Shown piece after piece: positions 1 through 12,594 of a DNA stretch of 64,000 nucleotides. The stretch is from Erpetoichthys calabaricus (taxonomy: Eukaryota > Chordata > Cladistia > Polypteriformes > Polypteridae). Position 1 is the stretch's first letter; every line of letters begins with the position of its first letter. The stretch covers positions 284,976,667 through 285,040,666 of the forward strand of contig NC_041394.2 of the NCBI RefSeq assembly GCF_900747795.2, in the 5' to 3' direction. The translations under genes and the position numbers were made by a program. Below the pieces are notes generated by a model that was not told the origin of the DNA, did not search any database, and was given only the letters and a program-made list of their open reading frames with translations.

Positions 1-165
1 AATGCCGAGCAAACATGTCCCAAAATATAATCCTGCGATCAGAATTTGTAAAAAGAGAAGCAAAACTCAGAAAGCAGTAAATCAAGACTTACTGTGAGTG
101 AGATCACCTTAGGAACTTCAGTGAACCACTGAAGGATCCACACACCACATTAGAATATAAAGACT

Positions 166-300
166 GAGGGCGGTCTTACAGGAGTAACATCAGACTAGCC
201 CCGCCTCTTGGGGGGGGTTCAACCCACAAAATATAATGAGTGCCTTCAAGGAACTTAGAAGCACAATATTTACAAATTAAATAATGAAAGAAAACATAAT
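166..300. repeat. GC-rich-core dispersed repeat, left copy
   Basis: This stretch shares a core with 63448-63590. Both have GAGGGCGGTC, then about 30 unlike bases, then a CCGCCTCTTGGGG block, followed by similar A-rich sequence with AAATTAAATAA/AAATAAACATAA motifs. Two loosely matching copies in the same orientation at opposite ends of the window imply an interspersed repeat. No terminal repeats or coding motif are visible, so the family is unknown. Confidence 0.4.
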
Positions 301-2519
301 CCAAGAAAAGTATAATTTTGTATATAAAGGCAAATCAAAAATAAAATTAATGAAAGACAGATATTTCATAAACAAAAATATGAAATATATAAGAAATTAA
401 CTAATAGCCAGGGCATAACAAAAATAGAATTGTTACCGCTTAGAAAATCAAATGTAGTGATACTGCACGGTATCTGTTTCATTTGAAATATTGTCTGGGT
501 ATCTTATCAGTCATGTTAGTCCTAATTACAAAATGAAATTAAGTAAAAACTAAAACCACATATCAAATACATGAATTGACCAGTAGTAAATTTGTATTTC
601 AAGATGGTTCTATAAGATGATTACATTAAAACTTATAATACTAAGTAGAAAATAACAAATAAGTTATAATTACTGAATATTTAAAATAAAGAGAAGAATT
701 CCTTCTTAACATTGGAACTCACTTCAGAAGCTGATTATCATAACACCTTGGTTTAGAGTTCTTGAAGCCTTTTTCAACTAGGAATTTTAAGTATTTTAAC
801 TGCAGAAGATTGAATTGATTGAAACAAATTTTAACAGTGTAAAAGTTATTCACTTTATGATATTTCATTTTAAGGTTTGGTCTGAACTTGACCTTAAATG
901 GCACAATTGAACAATTTAAAAGTATTCCATTACCGGCTCATTACTGCTAGAATGTTAATCCAAAATGAAATGACCAGGAAAGAATAGACGCGTTATCATT
1001 GTCACAAGCAATTAAAGTTTTATTATATGACCGTCAGGCAGTGTTCAGGTCACTAATAATGAAATACTATACAATAATGAAACACAGTTAATGTCACAAA
1101 ACATATTTTTTGCATTACCTAAGCTTGAATGATTTAATCTAATAAGAAATTGGAATATTGCTCCTTGGATCCTCATGAATCATTTCATTGCTTTATTATA
1201 TTAATTCATCCATCCATGTTCATATTCTGTTGTTTCCTTTACAGGTTTGTGGTGCACAGAATTAAAAAGGAACCAACCCTGAGCCATGGCAGTCCACTGC
1301 AGGGCAAACTGCTCATTCCCATACCAGGCCAGTTTAGAGCCTGCAAATGAGCCTTACAATGGATCTGTTCCACACTGAATCATGCTGTTTATATTTTTTT
1401 AGGAAGCAGTAGTGTATCATATCATATATTTTCATCATTCATTCATTTGTTGAACCCACTTATTGAAATTCAAGTTTCCTCATAGATCGTCATGAGGGAC
1501 TGTTTACTTTCCACTGCCAAAACCTTGTTTCTGAGGATTTCATCCTGCACTGGATCACTCCCACACAGAACTTGTTTCAGTTCCCGTTTTAATTCTGTGT
1601 TTGTATTTTCTGATGGCTTTATCATTCATTTGTGTTTTTGTTTTTCAACTTGTTTTACTAATTTTGCATTTTCAAGTTGTTTTTGATTTACTTGATTTTT
1701 TTTTTCATATTGTTTATTTTTCCTTCTGTGTTACCTGCCCAGGTGAATCACATGATCATGACGATCACAGCTTTTGTATATTCTTGTATAAATATTGTTA
1801 CAATTGTTTAAAAGAACTTTAAGCGGTAATTCTGATAAAAGCATCTGTAATATTTCAGAATATCAGAACAATCTAGACGACAACAGGCCATACAGACCAA
1901 AAAGCTCATCAGTCCCAACCACTTAATTCTTCTAAAATAACATCATGTTTAGTTTTGAAAGTCCCTAAAGTCTTACTGTCTGCCTCACTATGTGGTAGCT
2001 TATTCCAAGTTTCTGTGGTTCTGTGTGTAAAATCTGTGGTTCTCTGTGTTAGTGTCAGATATCTTTGCTTTCAATTGTCCTCTTGTCAAAGACTATTCCA
2101 TTAAATTTCTGGTTTTGACACTTGCATTCCTCTGACTATTCTGTCTTTCTCCCTGGCTATTACGTCCTATTCAGGTCTCCAGGAACTCACAATAATCCTA
2201 AGGCTACATCAAAGTGTCCTTAGAATCCCTCACTTCCATCTGCACACTGAATGTTCTGTTTCACTCACTCTGGCATGTTAAAATTATTGTATGAGCTTCT
2301 CCTGAACCTGAGGTTGTTTTTTTTTTTTAATTCTTTCACATTTCATTTCTAAAGGTTTAAATTCTATTCCTGCATAAAATGAATCTCAGTCCCTTGTGTG
2401 TCCTCTGCTTCAAAATTTTAAGTCAGATCATAAAGGAATAGATGCACCCTAGGTGCCTTCTACTGCTTTCCAGTAGCCATGTACTGACATCAGTCTTTTG
2501 TAGCAGTCTATTATTACTG
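301..2519. other. AT-rich DNA, nothing recognised
   Basis: The sequence is strongly AT-rich. The open frames here are short (60-75 codons), of low complexity and without recognisable motifs. No terminal repeats, splice-flanked exon or RNA gene could be supported. Confidence 0.6.
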
Positions 2520-2524
2520 TGATT

Positions 2525-2764
2525 TTTTTTATTAATTTTCTTTTAGCAGACACCTTTATTCAAGGTGATTTACAAAAGAAATGTGGTCATGATGTACCAT
2601 TTTCCTTTGTAGTAAAAAACATTATATGGAACCTCCGGTTGCAAACAAAGTGGAAGTCACCAAATGATCAGCTCCTTCACTGATTATACCAATGGAGAAA
2701 CTGGAGTTCGAACCAAATACATTTCACATGCAAGGTGTACGTTCTACTACTGAACTACGTTCCC
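2525..2764 (-). mobile_element. tRNA-Ala-derived SINE
   Basis: Read on the minus strand, 2764-2693 is a 72-nt tRNA-like head. It opens GGGAACGTAG, has a perfect D stem (GTTC/GAAC), an anticodon loop CTTGCAT (TGC, alanine), a B box GGTTCGAACTCC and ends TCCA. The order and spacing match tRNA-Ala(UGC), but the acceptor and T stems have lost pairs, so it is not a working tRNA. The body runs to a tail near 2530 that reads like the 'ttgaataaaggtgtctgcta' end common in fish SINEs and LINEs. RNA polymerase III would have transcribed the source copy, and a LINE would have mobilised it. The 3' boundary is approximate. Confidence 0.7.
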
Positions 2765-2947
2765 TTCTTTTATCTTTGTGTATATTGTGATAAATACCAT
2801 ATTGAAGAGTATGAGACACTGGACTTTTGTAGGTAAATATGCTGGCACTTTTAATATTTATTTATTTGGCCATAGCAGACAAAACAACCTTCTTGCAGGA
2901 CTCATCGATCTGTTCTCCTAAACTCATTGACTGTCCCTGTGCTCTCC

Positions 2948-2971
2948 TGTCTCTGTCTCTGTCTCTCTCTG
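2948..2971. repeat. CTCTGT/CT simple repeat
   Basis: A short pyrimidine-rich tandem repeat of CTCTGT units runs into CT units. Confidence 0.8.
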
Positions 2972-2977
2972 TTTCTT

Positions 2978-4114
2978 TCTGCACACAGATACTTCTCCAC
3001 ATCACATGGTCTCCCTACTCTTCTTTCCTTCCTCTTGTACTGCTAAGGTCCCCAAAATGAGCCTGGCTGCTATTTGTTATTCACCATATAATGTCATCCA
3101 TAGATATTAGACTGAAATGTCTGCACACTTGCGTTTGATATGTATTTTACAATATTTATGTTTGAATTAAAGTTTACATTTTATTTATTGTATGCTTGGG
3201 TAACATTTTGGTACACTGCAGGCATCACGGTGTCAATTCCTGAAAATAATCCAAAATTGGACTTGTTGTTTGTTGTTGGTTTCAGTTTTGAGTACTACCA
3301 GCATTTATGCACAGTGGCTCCAAAGGAAAACATTTGAACTTAGCTGAACCCTTAGCAAAAGCAATTTAGAAATTTTAATGACATTGAGTTTTGATCTTTT
3401 TTATTGTTCTTTTAATTCTGTAATGAAAAACAATTGTGAACAACCTTGACCTACCTGACTATGTTTTCTTCTAATGGCAAAGCAGCTTTGTATTCTAAAA
3501 ATAACACTGAAAATACATTGTAGAGATAGTTCAATAATAAACATTGTGAGCTACATCTCCAAAATATAATTATATGGAAGACTGTTCATTCAGCTATTTA
3601 CCCATTTCCAGAACCACTTAGACGAATTCAGGTTGACAGGAAGATTGAAAATATTTTGAAGTAAACAGGGAAACAATTGAGTAGTTTAAAACATAAATAT
3701 TACCTCAGAAAGTTTCCGAAACTCTGATTGTGACTATGGACCATGAGCAATTATTTATTATAATTCAAATACACGTCATAAAATAACTGTGCAAGATATT
3801 GAAAAAGCAGTCAAATAAAAAATAATGAGGTTTAATTACAAAAAATAAAGAGTAGAATACATTTTAGAGTTCACTCATGGTTGGACAAGTTTTTTCTCAT
3901 TTTCAGAGTGCTTCTACTAACTTACACTTTAAATGCTTATCCACTTTATTTAGATTGTGACAAAAAAGCAGCGTAACAAAATTAAAAGGATAACTCAGGA
4001 TGGAATTCCAAATTTCAAAAATGCTAAGTAGTACTAAGAATTGGTGGGCCCTTAAAATATGCGAGCACTAAGAAAGTTGTCATTCTTCTGATTAATTTCT
4101 GTTAACGTATGTGA
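2978..4114. other. AT-rich DNA, nothing recognised
   Basis: Frames are short and lack motifs. I see no terminal repeats or RNA gene signals. Confidence 0.6.
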
Positions 4115-5540
4115 TTAACACTAGAATCCCTGAAGCCTACAAAAAGAGTCATAATCCCGGCCCACCTTAAATTCCTCCGTACCTCTCCATTACCGTCTTT
4201 TGTTTTGCAAATGTGTCGATCAGCACAAGCAGCAAGCAGACTGCTATCCCATCCCCCTCACCAACACAGCTCAAGTCGGGCAAAAAGTTCTCCCAGCTCA
4301 AGTCTTGTTTATCTAGTTGTGAGGTGCCTGGAGTTGTATAGGGTAAATAATATATCGTTATTAAGAACACATGCATTTCATGTGTGTTCCATGTTTATAA
4401 CGATCTGGGTAAGTGTAGAATGACAGGAAATGCGAAGCAAGAAATGTTGAACACATAGCTAAAACAAGCATTTTTCATGTTATAGTACTAATGACAACAT
4501 TTTGACAAGATGTGTATAATGTGTGAAAACTCAAGTCCAAATATCAAATAAACACTTTAAAGTTACAAGTATAACAAAACAAGTGCGTTTTTATTCAAGA
4601 ATATAACCTAAGGAAAAGAAATCAGGTTAGAGTACGATGCTGACACAGCTGCTTGGGTGGTGAAGTGGTAAGAACTGCCGACTAATAATCAAGAGGTTGC
4701 GGGTTCAATTCCGGGCCCTTCCTAGATTTACCGTTTTGAGTAGTCAGCTGCTCTTATTGTTATTATCATAGAATAAAAACATACATTTGATATGAGTCTG
4801 TAACAGCCAGTGTAAATTTATGGTACTTGTAAAGGTTAGTGTTTTTTTTTATTTATTTATTTTTATTCATTTCATTTTTATACATTCAGTTTATTCTCTC
4901 AGTCACGTTCATGCTTCCCCCGATCTGACACTGCTGTTTTCACATAAAGACGTCCTATAACAGAGGTGAACTCTGATGAGCATGAGGGTTCTACATCGGA
5001 GAAAGAGAACAGAAGCCCTCCTCACAAGAAACATCCACTGACACATAAGAACAATGCAGCTGAACCAGGCGTAAAGTCAAAAGAAAGATGGCACCATTTG
5101 GATGCAGCAACAGGTTGGGGGTCATCCTGCCAGTGAATCTGCCACACACATGTCCTTCAACGAAACAGCAGGGCCTACAGAGCTCACCAAGGTATAATGC
5201 AAAGTTCTTTTTGTGATTATGTTTCTTGATGGTCTTTATTTGAAAAACATTTATACATTACTTATATAAATGCCACATTGAATGTTGTTTATCTTCCTGC
5301 AGCGTAAAGTCACAAGTAGACTGCAGAGCTTCCTGTGTTTGATTGACATACTGTACATATACGTGAGTAATGGTACAGAGAATGCAGTCAGACTTCTTTT
5401 TTTGGGCACATACACCGTCAGCATGGCACTGCCAAATTTAAACACTAGTGTGGAGAGTTGCATGCATACTGAAGGTATAGGCCTGAGTGGGAAACAGAAC
5501 GTCAGTGGGTCAGTCCCAGGTGATGAATAGATTTGCTGTC
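4115..5540. repeat. Candidate dispersed element, possibly piggyBac-like
   Basis: The block begins at a TTAA (4115-4118) followed by CACTAGAATCCC. This resembles a piggyBac-type insertion site and terminus. I have an unverified impression that the 4140-4400 sequence is repeated in polypterid genomes. No matching inverted end or transposase motif (DDD core, RING-like tail) was found, so both the right boundary and the class are guesses. A tRNA-like SINE lies inside at 4648-4770. Confidence 0.22.
4648..4770 (+). mobile_element. tRNA-derived SINE with intact pol III boxes
   Basis: The A box TGGTGAAGTGG (4658-4668) fits TRGYNNANNNG exactly. The B box GGTTCAATTCC (4702-4712) fits GGTTCRANNCC exactly. 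Their spacing is tRNA-like. A short unique part and a TTATTGTTATTATC-type tail near 4755-4770 follow. No clean cloverleaf with an intact acceptor stem could be drawn, so a SINE is more likely than a tRNA gene. Boundaries are approximate. Confidence 0.6.
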
Positions 5541-6849
5541 AAGCTGTTTTAGTTGCCCATGGAGGGATATCTGACCTGAAACAGCACGGTGCAGGTGCTA
5601 CCCATGTCTGAGCAACTAAAGAGTAGAATCACTTTATTCCTTACGCATCATTCAGACTCCCCCCAAAGCAGAAATTGCGTGGTGTTGTTTAACTGATTGT
5701 ATGTTACCTACTGTAGTGTAATTATATTCTGGAACCAATTAAATAAAAAAAATAATAAAATCTAGGCAATAATCACTGCAAATTGATCATGCTGATATTT
5801 ACAGCCATCTGGGCTAAAAGTTAAGATAGTTAGACTAATTTTATAATTTATAAATGATACGTTCTATGACAATGTGCAATTTAAAACATCGAAATAACCC
5901 AAGCACATACATGTTTTGAAGTTTTTTTCAGTCTGTCTTCTTCTATTTAAAAGCCTAATCTATAAATATTTTAAATCTAATTAATGACTCATCCTTTACA
6001 ATGACAGCTGCAAAATAGACTTGCGTGTGTCACGCAGTTAAGCACAACAGTGCTGATTTTGCAGAAAAGCTGAACCATGATTTTATGTTTCTGTTTTATA
6101 ATATTACATTTTTTTTGTAAGTGTTAGTGCTTTTGGTATGTTACCTTACAACGTAGCAGTCCAAACCATACATATTGGTTTTCCCAAATATTATAGCAAC
6201 CTCCAGGAGTTGGGGGGCAGCAGGTGTTGGGTGATCATTGGGTCATATTTCTGTTACACAAAACTGTTTAATAAACTAACTGAAATAATTTAATATACAT
6301 AGGAAAGCAATTATTAAAACTGTCTATTAGAAATTAATAACTCAGTTATGTCTGCTTTATAGAGAAATATTAATATGCTTGAAGGAAATATAATAAATTG
6401 TAATCAATATGCAATTAATTTTGATTTAATGTAATTGTGTGATCAACTGTAATTACACTTGTTAATCGAACAACAGCCATATTCTGAAGTACTGCAATTT
6501 TTGATATCAAAAATCACGACCAAATTAATTAATCCTGACATTTAATTTCAATTACATTGTGTGGACTTAAGCTAATCACATAACTTTTCTCTTTATTGTA
6601 TATGTAAACAATTGCCTCAAGCAGACAGGTGATATTTGTACAGTACAAAGTAACACAACAGATTACAAAGACTGCTTAAGATTATTTTATTGTCTGGAAG
6701 CATAATTACATCTTTTATCTTCCTTTGAATTTTCATTGCTGTCGTTTGTATTCTGTAATTTAAACTGAGTACATTACCAATGTTTGCAAAGAAAGTTTTG
6801 CTAATTGTTGATTATAGAGTTGTTTAAATATATTGAAAGATAACTTGAT
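5541..6849. other. AT-rich DNA, nothing recognised
   Basis: I see no long frames, terminal repeats or RNA signals. It is very AT-rich, with TTAAT/AATTA-rich stretches around 6280-6560. Confidence 0.55.
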
Positions 6850-7400
6850 GTACAATTTACTACAGTCTTCATTTTTCTACCTACTCTTCAAAAAGTTTTT
6901 CAATAGAGTTGTGCCAGGGAAAACAATAGCATGTGTCATGTTCATGAAACAGTCGAAATCCGGCTGTTCCATGAAGTTCTTTATTTCTTCAATAACTTTA
7001 TGATTAGTCTTAAATTGCTTCCCATGGTTGGCTACTTTTAGGTGGAAATATGAGGAAATAAGATCTTTAGTGTAGAATGGAAGGTGAAGAAAAGCTCTCC
7101 TGAGTTTTGAAATTGTTCCTTATGTTTTTAAGCTTAAAAGCTCCTCAAACGCTTCAAAATCTTTTTAAGTTGTGCCATAATGTCTATAAAAATCAGTCCT
7201 TTTGCATTTCCCAAGCATTTACTATGATGTTCCCTGCTGAAGAGGTAACCTTAAACTTCTTCTTCAGTGGAGAATGTAAATGATTCCATTCTTTAACTGC
7301 CGTTTGGTCTGCATTTCATAGTGATGGGTGTATACAGTGTACTTCATCTCCAGTGACAATCTAAAGTGATAATTGAAATTGAATTCACAGCAAAACTCAG
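6850..7400 (-). pseudogene. Mariner-family transposase relic
   Basis: On the minus strand, translation from about 7375 gives TGDEV, corresponding to the mariner TGDETW motif that carries the first catalytic aspartate. Next comes a segment like KEWNHLHSPLKKKFK, matching the family's '(S/E)W..P.SP..KKFK' stretch. A piece downstream near 7060-6990 (SSYFHLKVANHGKQFKTNHK) resembles the C-terminal '(D)YHLF..LK....GK.F.....' region. The frame changes and stops are frequent, so this is an old relic of a cut-and-paste transposase. Terminal inverted repeats were not found. Mariner assignment rests on spaced motifs, and a related IS630/Tc1 family is possible. Confidence 0.5.
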
Positions 7401-8004
7401 CCAAAAAAAAGTGTTTCACTTACAGCTGAATTTGTGCTGTTGACACAAGAAGAAATGTTTTGCTTTCCCATCTGAAAGCATTTTGGTGCATAAATTGTGT
7501 ATGTATCTGCCTGTTCATTTAATATTTAAATAAAGATTGCTAGTGGAAAACAGTCATCTGACTCATTTCCTGTCATATGTAGACATTTTGTTGCCCTATC
7601 AGACATGTGTTTGTTTTGATTAAGACCATACCCACTTTGCCAATTAGGATGACAGTTTTGGCAATTGCAATCCTAAAGATGCATTGGAGACACAAGAAAC
7701 TCAAAGCTCCACTTTTGGTGTTTAAACTCTCACCTGCGGAAACAGGAAAAATCGGTTGCTAGGTAATGTTGCAGGAGGTGCTGCAGCATCTTCAGTATTA
7801 TAAGTGTTTATGTTGAAAAAACCCATTCCATTCCACAATCTACCACTCAGTTTGTGCTTCTTCTTCCTCAGACACAGGTGGATTCCAAGGTGAAAGCCAC
7901 AACATTACAAATAAGTCTATGTTAGATTAATCTTTCAGGGACACTGTGCAGTGAATACCAGCAAGCATACCACATGCACTTAAGAACAGGTAATCCACTT
8001 GAAG
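7401..8004. other. No feature recognised
   Basis: Anonymous AT-rich sequence with no supported gene or repeat boundary. Confidence 0.5.
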
Positions 8005-8517
8005 CAACGCATGTTCAGGCCCTGCCAGTACGTGAAAGGGAGACCAACCACAAAAACTTGAGTTGCTGCTGGAAGAGGTGTTGGCGAGGCCAGGAGGGGA
8101 CATTTACCCTACAGTCTCAATGTGGATCCCAAAGCCCCAGCGCAGTGAAAGGACACTATGCTGTAAAAATGGCACCGTCTTTCGGATGAGACGTAAAATC
8201 GAAGTCCTGACTCTCTGTGGTCATTAAAGATCCCTTGGCATCCTTCGTAAAGAGTGGGGTTTACCTGGATGACCTGGATAAATTGGCCACCATGGCCTGG
8301 TCATTCTGCCCCCCTAATTATTCCTCGTCTCTACCAGACTAACTATCTCTCACCATTTCACCACCTAACAGATAATGTGTGGTGAAAGTACTGGAGCAAT
8401 AATGGCTGCTCTCGCATCATCCAGGTAGATGCTGCACATCAGTGTTGGTTGAAGTGGCTCTCCACTCACAGTGTAAAGCGCTATATAAATGTAAATAATT
8501 ATTATTACTATTGTCAC
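8005..8517 (+). mobile_element. Non-autonomous SINE-like element with L2-type 3' tail
   Basis: This non-coding block of about 510 bp contains a GGATGAGACGTAAAATCGAA...CTGACTCTCTGTGGTCATTAAAGATCCC core that I recognise as a widely dispersed fish repeat. It ends with GTGTAAAGCGCTATATAAATGTAA and an ATT-rich tail (8471-8512). That ending resembles the 3' end of the L2 LINE at 59155-59218 (GTAAAGCACTTTGAG...GCTATATAAATA), as expected if L2 machinery moved it. No long open frame is present. The 5' boundary is approximate. Confidence 0.6.
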
Positions 8518-11420
8518 AATCTAGCACATTAGGTCAATAAAACAAATTTTACTATTTCATGATTGAAAGATGTAACTTAAGCAACCAATATCATACACAA
8601 ATTCAAACCAAAAAAATTCAAAACTGGTTCAAAAGTCAGAAAGCTAATCTAAACTTACGACATCTAAGCAAAGCAGAACCAGAAGAATATTAAAGTCAAT
8701 GTTATGAATTCACCCATAATGAGGATTTGCTTCCAAAATTTAGCTTTAGGCTCTTCTGAGGCCTAAAAATCTGCTTATTTATAACTCAAAAACACGCATC
8801 GGCCTAAACAGAATAGGAAGGGGATAGGCCTAAAGAATCTTACATATAATTAAAGCCAGGAGGAGACCATCAATCCCCTGGGACAAAACACAAAAAATCC
8901 AAAACAATAACCAAAGCAAAAGGAACAAAAAAAGATATATATAAAAAATATATACCTACTGGGAAACCAGAGCAATTAATTCCAGTACATAACTAAAAAA
9001 ATCCTAATCTTCAAAAACAAGCCAAAGTCCTTACAGTAATCCATGGAATTACAGTGAAGCTAAAACACGGATCTGTTTCTTCAAGACAGATTAGATAGTC
9101 TTGAACTTCAGAACAAATCCAGGTTTGCTATAGGGCGATTTCGCAAAAGTGGATTAGCCAGTTCCAGAACACCAAATTTCAATTGGCTCATGCAATCCTG
9201 ATGAGTTGTGTCAGAGAAACACAGGGGACAACATTCATGCCAGCAGATCAAGAGATGCTGGTGGCAGTGCATGAAGATTACAGGTCAAGGAAAAGGAAAT
9301 GATAAGGAGGAATATCACTGACAGAGTAAAGGTGTAAAACAATTAATCAGTGAAATCCGTGTAAACTGTGTGTGGTGATTTGTTGCATTTCCAAAATGTA
9401 TCTCAGACGATATTACTGTACTCGAAACGTTATATTCCCTCAAGTAAGCATTGTATTCCATTCCTGCAATTTTAATATCACTAAAAAAGTGTAAGACTCA
9501 TGATATTAAGTGTTATGCATACATATAGTTGTTCTCATTGTTACTATGAGATGTTGAACCTTATCCTGACTGCACTGAAGCCAGTTTTGTCTGATAATTA
9601 AAGGTAAATTACTTTCATGTAGAAATCTGCAACAGAAAACTCATAGTACCCACTGTTTGAATGGTAAACTACCCTGTTCAAACCTAAGAAATACACCTGA
9701 ATTTTGGCCTTAACATTTGAACAGTAATTATGAGTATGACATCTCATATCATTTAAAAATGGATAACGGAGCACATTAATATTTGAAATGAGTATTTGAT
9801 ATACATACACACAAAGCTATGACCCAAATGAATTACAATACAATTCAGAACTCACTCGGGTCCCAATCCAGGTGGTTTCTTGTGTGGTGTGTGCAGCAGC
9901 AGGCTATTAGCGCATGCTCTCAACCCTATTGTTGCCTTATTTTATCACAAAACTGCACATCAAAACTGCATTAAATAAGCATATTGGATATAGGCATTCA
10001 TGGAAGAGGAGAGTGTTTAAAGTGTGGTGGAACTCCAAAGAAGGGTTGAAGGTATAATCAGACAACCCTTCAAAGTTAGGCACACCTTTGTGATTGCTTT
10101 ACCAGTATGTGTGGTATCTTCAATTGGCAAACAAAATACCTCTTTCCAAACAAACAAGACAAAAAAAGAAAAAACAGGAAATGTTCATGACATTCATAGA
10201 TGTCAGCTAAAAGCCACATTGTGTGACAGTTTTAAAAGGTTGCTCAGGTTTATCAAAGGATCTAATGTAAATTGGTAACATTCATACAGACACTTCTCTG
10301 GGCATGCAGGGATATCTGATTAAGTTTTTCTGGGAAAAATTTGATAAAGGAATTGTGCTTCTATATTAATTGTTCATTCAGGAAGTTTGTTCAAAACACA
10401 GAAAGACAAAACAACAACATTATCAATGATATTTGCTAAATAATAGACAAACACAAAAAAGACTGAATGAAATAGAAAAGAGACTTGAGCCATAGGTAAA
10501 ACCCAGTTAAAGCTATACGAAAATAAATATTTAATATGATCACAATCTAGCAGGGTCTACAAATAAGATTTCATTCCAGACAGTTCCTACTTATATAGTT
10601 CCTACTTATAAAATGTATGATAAATTTTCCAAATGGCTAGGAGCTAATTCAGCATTTACAAAACTATTTTTTTTTTTTTTGCAGAAAAATTAGTCTATTT
10701 TATTTAATAGAGTGGCCACAGTTAAACACAGTATTAGCCTAGATAACAGCCCAGCCAGAAAACAATGTAGAGAACAAATCAGCAGGAAGGGGACACCATC
10801 AAAGCTAAACACTAGATCAAATGGAGAACTAAACCTCTTGCAAAAACATAGTTTCCTATCAAGCATCATTGAAAAAGCAAGCGTAGGCTCTTCAGTCATG
10901 GCGAATAGACCGGGCATTGATACATGTCTGCTGAGGACTCTTTGTAAATACAGTCATTTGCTGAACTGTTGCAACTTATTCATCTGCACACTTAATTACA
11001 TATGTGCAACCTTAATATGTGACTGAGTGCAAAGATTTCACAGCCTCACATCTAGGTAAACTCAAACTCAGTTTGTGTCATGGATTAGCCAGGGTTTGCC
11101 CCTGGCTCATGTACCGTCTTCTTTAACATTTTTTTTGTTTATTGTATGTTGTGTTAAAATTTTTGTTTACGTAAATTTATTCAGTACTCTTATGTGTTAT
11201 GTTTTAAATACTATTTCTGTTTGATTATTTGTTTACTACATATGTTATCATGTTTATGTTCTTTTATGCACCCGGTCTCCTTAAAACAGACCATGACATC
11301 TGTTGGGAGACCAAACTTCTAACTATTTATTTGAGGCAGAGAGTCAGATCCTCCAGACTGGCATTGTTAGATGTGACACGATACATTTTAAAAATCTCAC
11401 ATACCATCTTCTGTGCGGAC
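8518..11420. other. Unassigned DNA
   Basis: Only short, low-complexity frames occur, the longest being 104 codons at 10712-11026 with no motifs and a shadow frame on the other strand. I see no transposon ends or RNA genes. Confidence 0.55.
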
Positions 11421-11442
11421 TTTTTTTTTTTTTTTTTTTTTT
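11421..11442. repeat. Poly-T tract
   Basis: Twenty-two consecutive T residues. It could be the poly-A tail of a minus-strand retroelement, but no body is identifiable upstream or downstream. Confidence 0.85.
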
Positions 11443-11869
11443 GCACCTTCATAATACCATCAAAATGTACGGTGGTGTATTTGAGCCACAGAGAAAAATA
11501 AATAAGGACATAATGAAAATGTCTATTTTGTTGTTAAAGTGGAAATTTCGTCTTTAACCTCGAAATGTCCACTTTATCCTCATAGTTTATCATTAAAGCA
11601 GACCATCATTAACGTCATCTTAAAACCGACCCAGTTGTTAATCTCTACGCACTTCTGGGGTTTCCATCTGACCTGACAGCAGCGGCAAGTAGCATCACCA
11701 CGGAACACATTACATTTATAATATTCCAGCTCTCTGCACATTTAGAATTCATAGATTTATACTTGATATCACTTTCATGATGAAATGCATTAAAATATGT
11801 ATGTTACATTTACAGATAAATCGTTAACTTTATTTAAATAATGAGTAGTGTTAATAGTTACACATATGG

Positions 11870-12122
11870 GGTGGCACAGTGGCAGAGCGGTAGCACTGCT
11901 GTCTCGCAGGGAGTCACGTCACTTGTGATTCCTGCCTGGAGTTTGCATGTTTTTCCCGGTGGGTTCCCACAGCGTGCTCAGCTTTCCATCCAAAGACATG
12001 AAGGTTTGGGGATTTGGTGAAGCTACAATGACGTTAGTGTATGTGTGTGCTTGTGTTCACCTTGCGATGAGCTGATGCCCTGTCTAGGGATTTTGTTTCT
12101 GTCTTCCCGAATTGATGGATAT
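11870..12122 (+). mobile_element. tRNA-derived SINE, HE1-like layout
   Basis: It starts GGGGTGGCACAGTGGCAGAG. TGGCAGAGCGG within it fits the pol III A box exactly; the B box is degraded. The body has the familiar order 'GGAGTTTGCATGTT...CCGGTGGGTT...CCAAAGACATGAAGG' and 'GATGAGCTGATGCCCTGTCTAGGG'. It ends at AATTGATGGATAT. Similar but more decayed copies occur at 17028, 24332 and 55768 (plus) and at 15290 and 62075 (minus). Confidence 0.72.
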
Positions 12123-12254
12123 AATCATTAAACATCCTTTTCATAGATATTGTGGCAAGGTGTCCTCGGAATGTAATGGATGTTTCGGGCACACACGTCA
12201 CATCACGTGAAGTATAAACCTGGCCTTAGGTGCCTTACTTTTCAGCTGACAATC

Positions 12255-12360
12255 TTGACTAGGGCTTATTTTTAGGGTAGGGCTTGAATAGGACTTGGTA
12301 GGGCCTGAAAATCTTGCCAGGGCTTATTTCTGGATTAGGTCTTATTTTCGGGGAAACACG
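12255..12360. repeat. Short GGGCTTATTTT-type repeat
   Basis: The motif AGGGCTTATTT recurs about three times in roughly 100 bp, with variants AGGGCTTGAAT and AGGTCTTATTTTC, and ends GGGGAAACACG. It is probably part of a dispersed non-autonomous element. The family is not determined. Confidence 0.4.
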
Positions 12361-12594
12361 TTAAGTATTGCTGGATTTTCTGGTCTCTGAATGTTTCTGC
12401 AACCTTAGATTTGGATTTCAGATTATATTTATTTGCTGTAGTTTGTCTCTTTAAGCACACCATTTTTTGATTACTTGTGTTTATTTTGTCCTGCTTTACC
12501 TTTTTGTTCTTGTTTTGCTATAATTCTTTAATGCATTTTTGAAAGATTAAGAAACCGAGAGCAGTATTGTATTTATTTTTTATCCTGAAGACCA

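Noticed and set aside
2693-2764. Functional tRNA-Ala gene
   Set aside because: Acceptor and T stems have lost pairing and the sequence continues into a SINE body and tail.
10712-11026. 104-codon plus-strand frame
   Set aside because: No motif, an overlapping antisense frame of 75 codons and ordinary intergenic composition.
12255-12360. Regulatory tandem-site array
   Set aside because: The repeated GGGCTTATTTT units fit a decayed dispersed repeat and there is no gene nearby to regulate.
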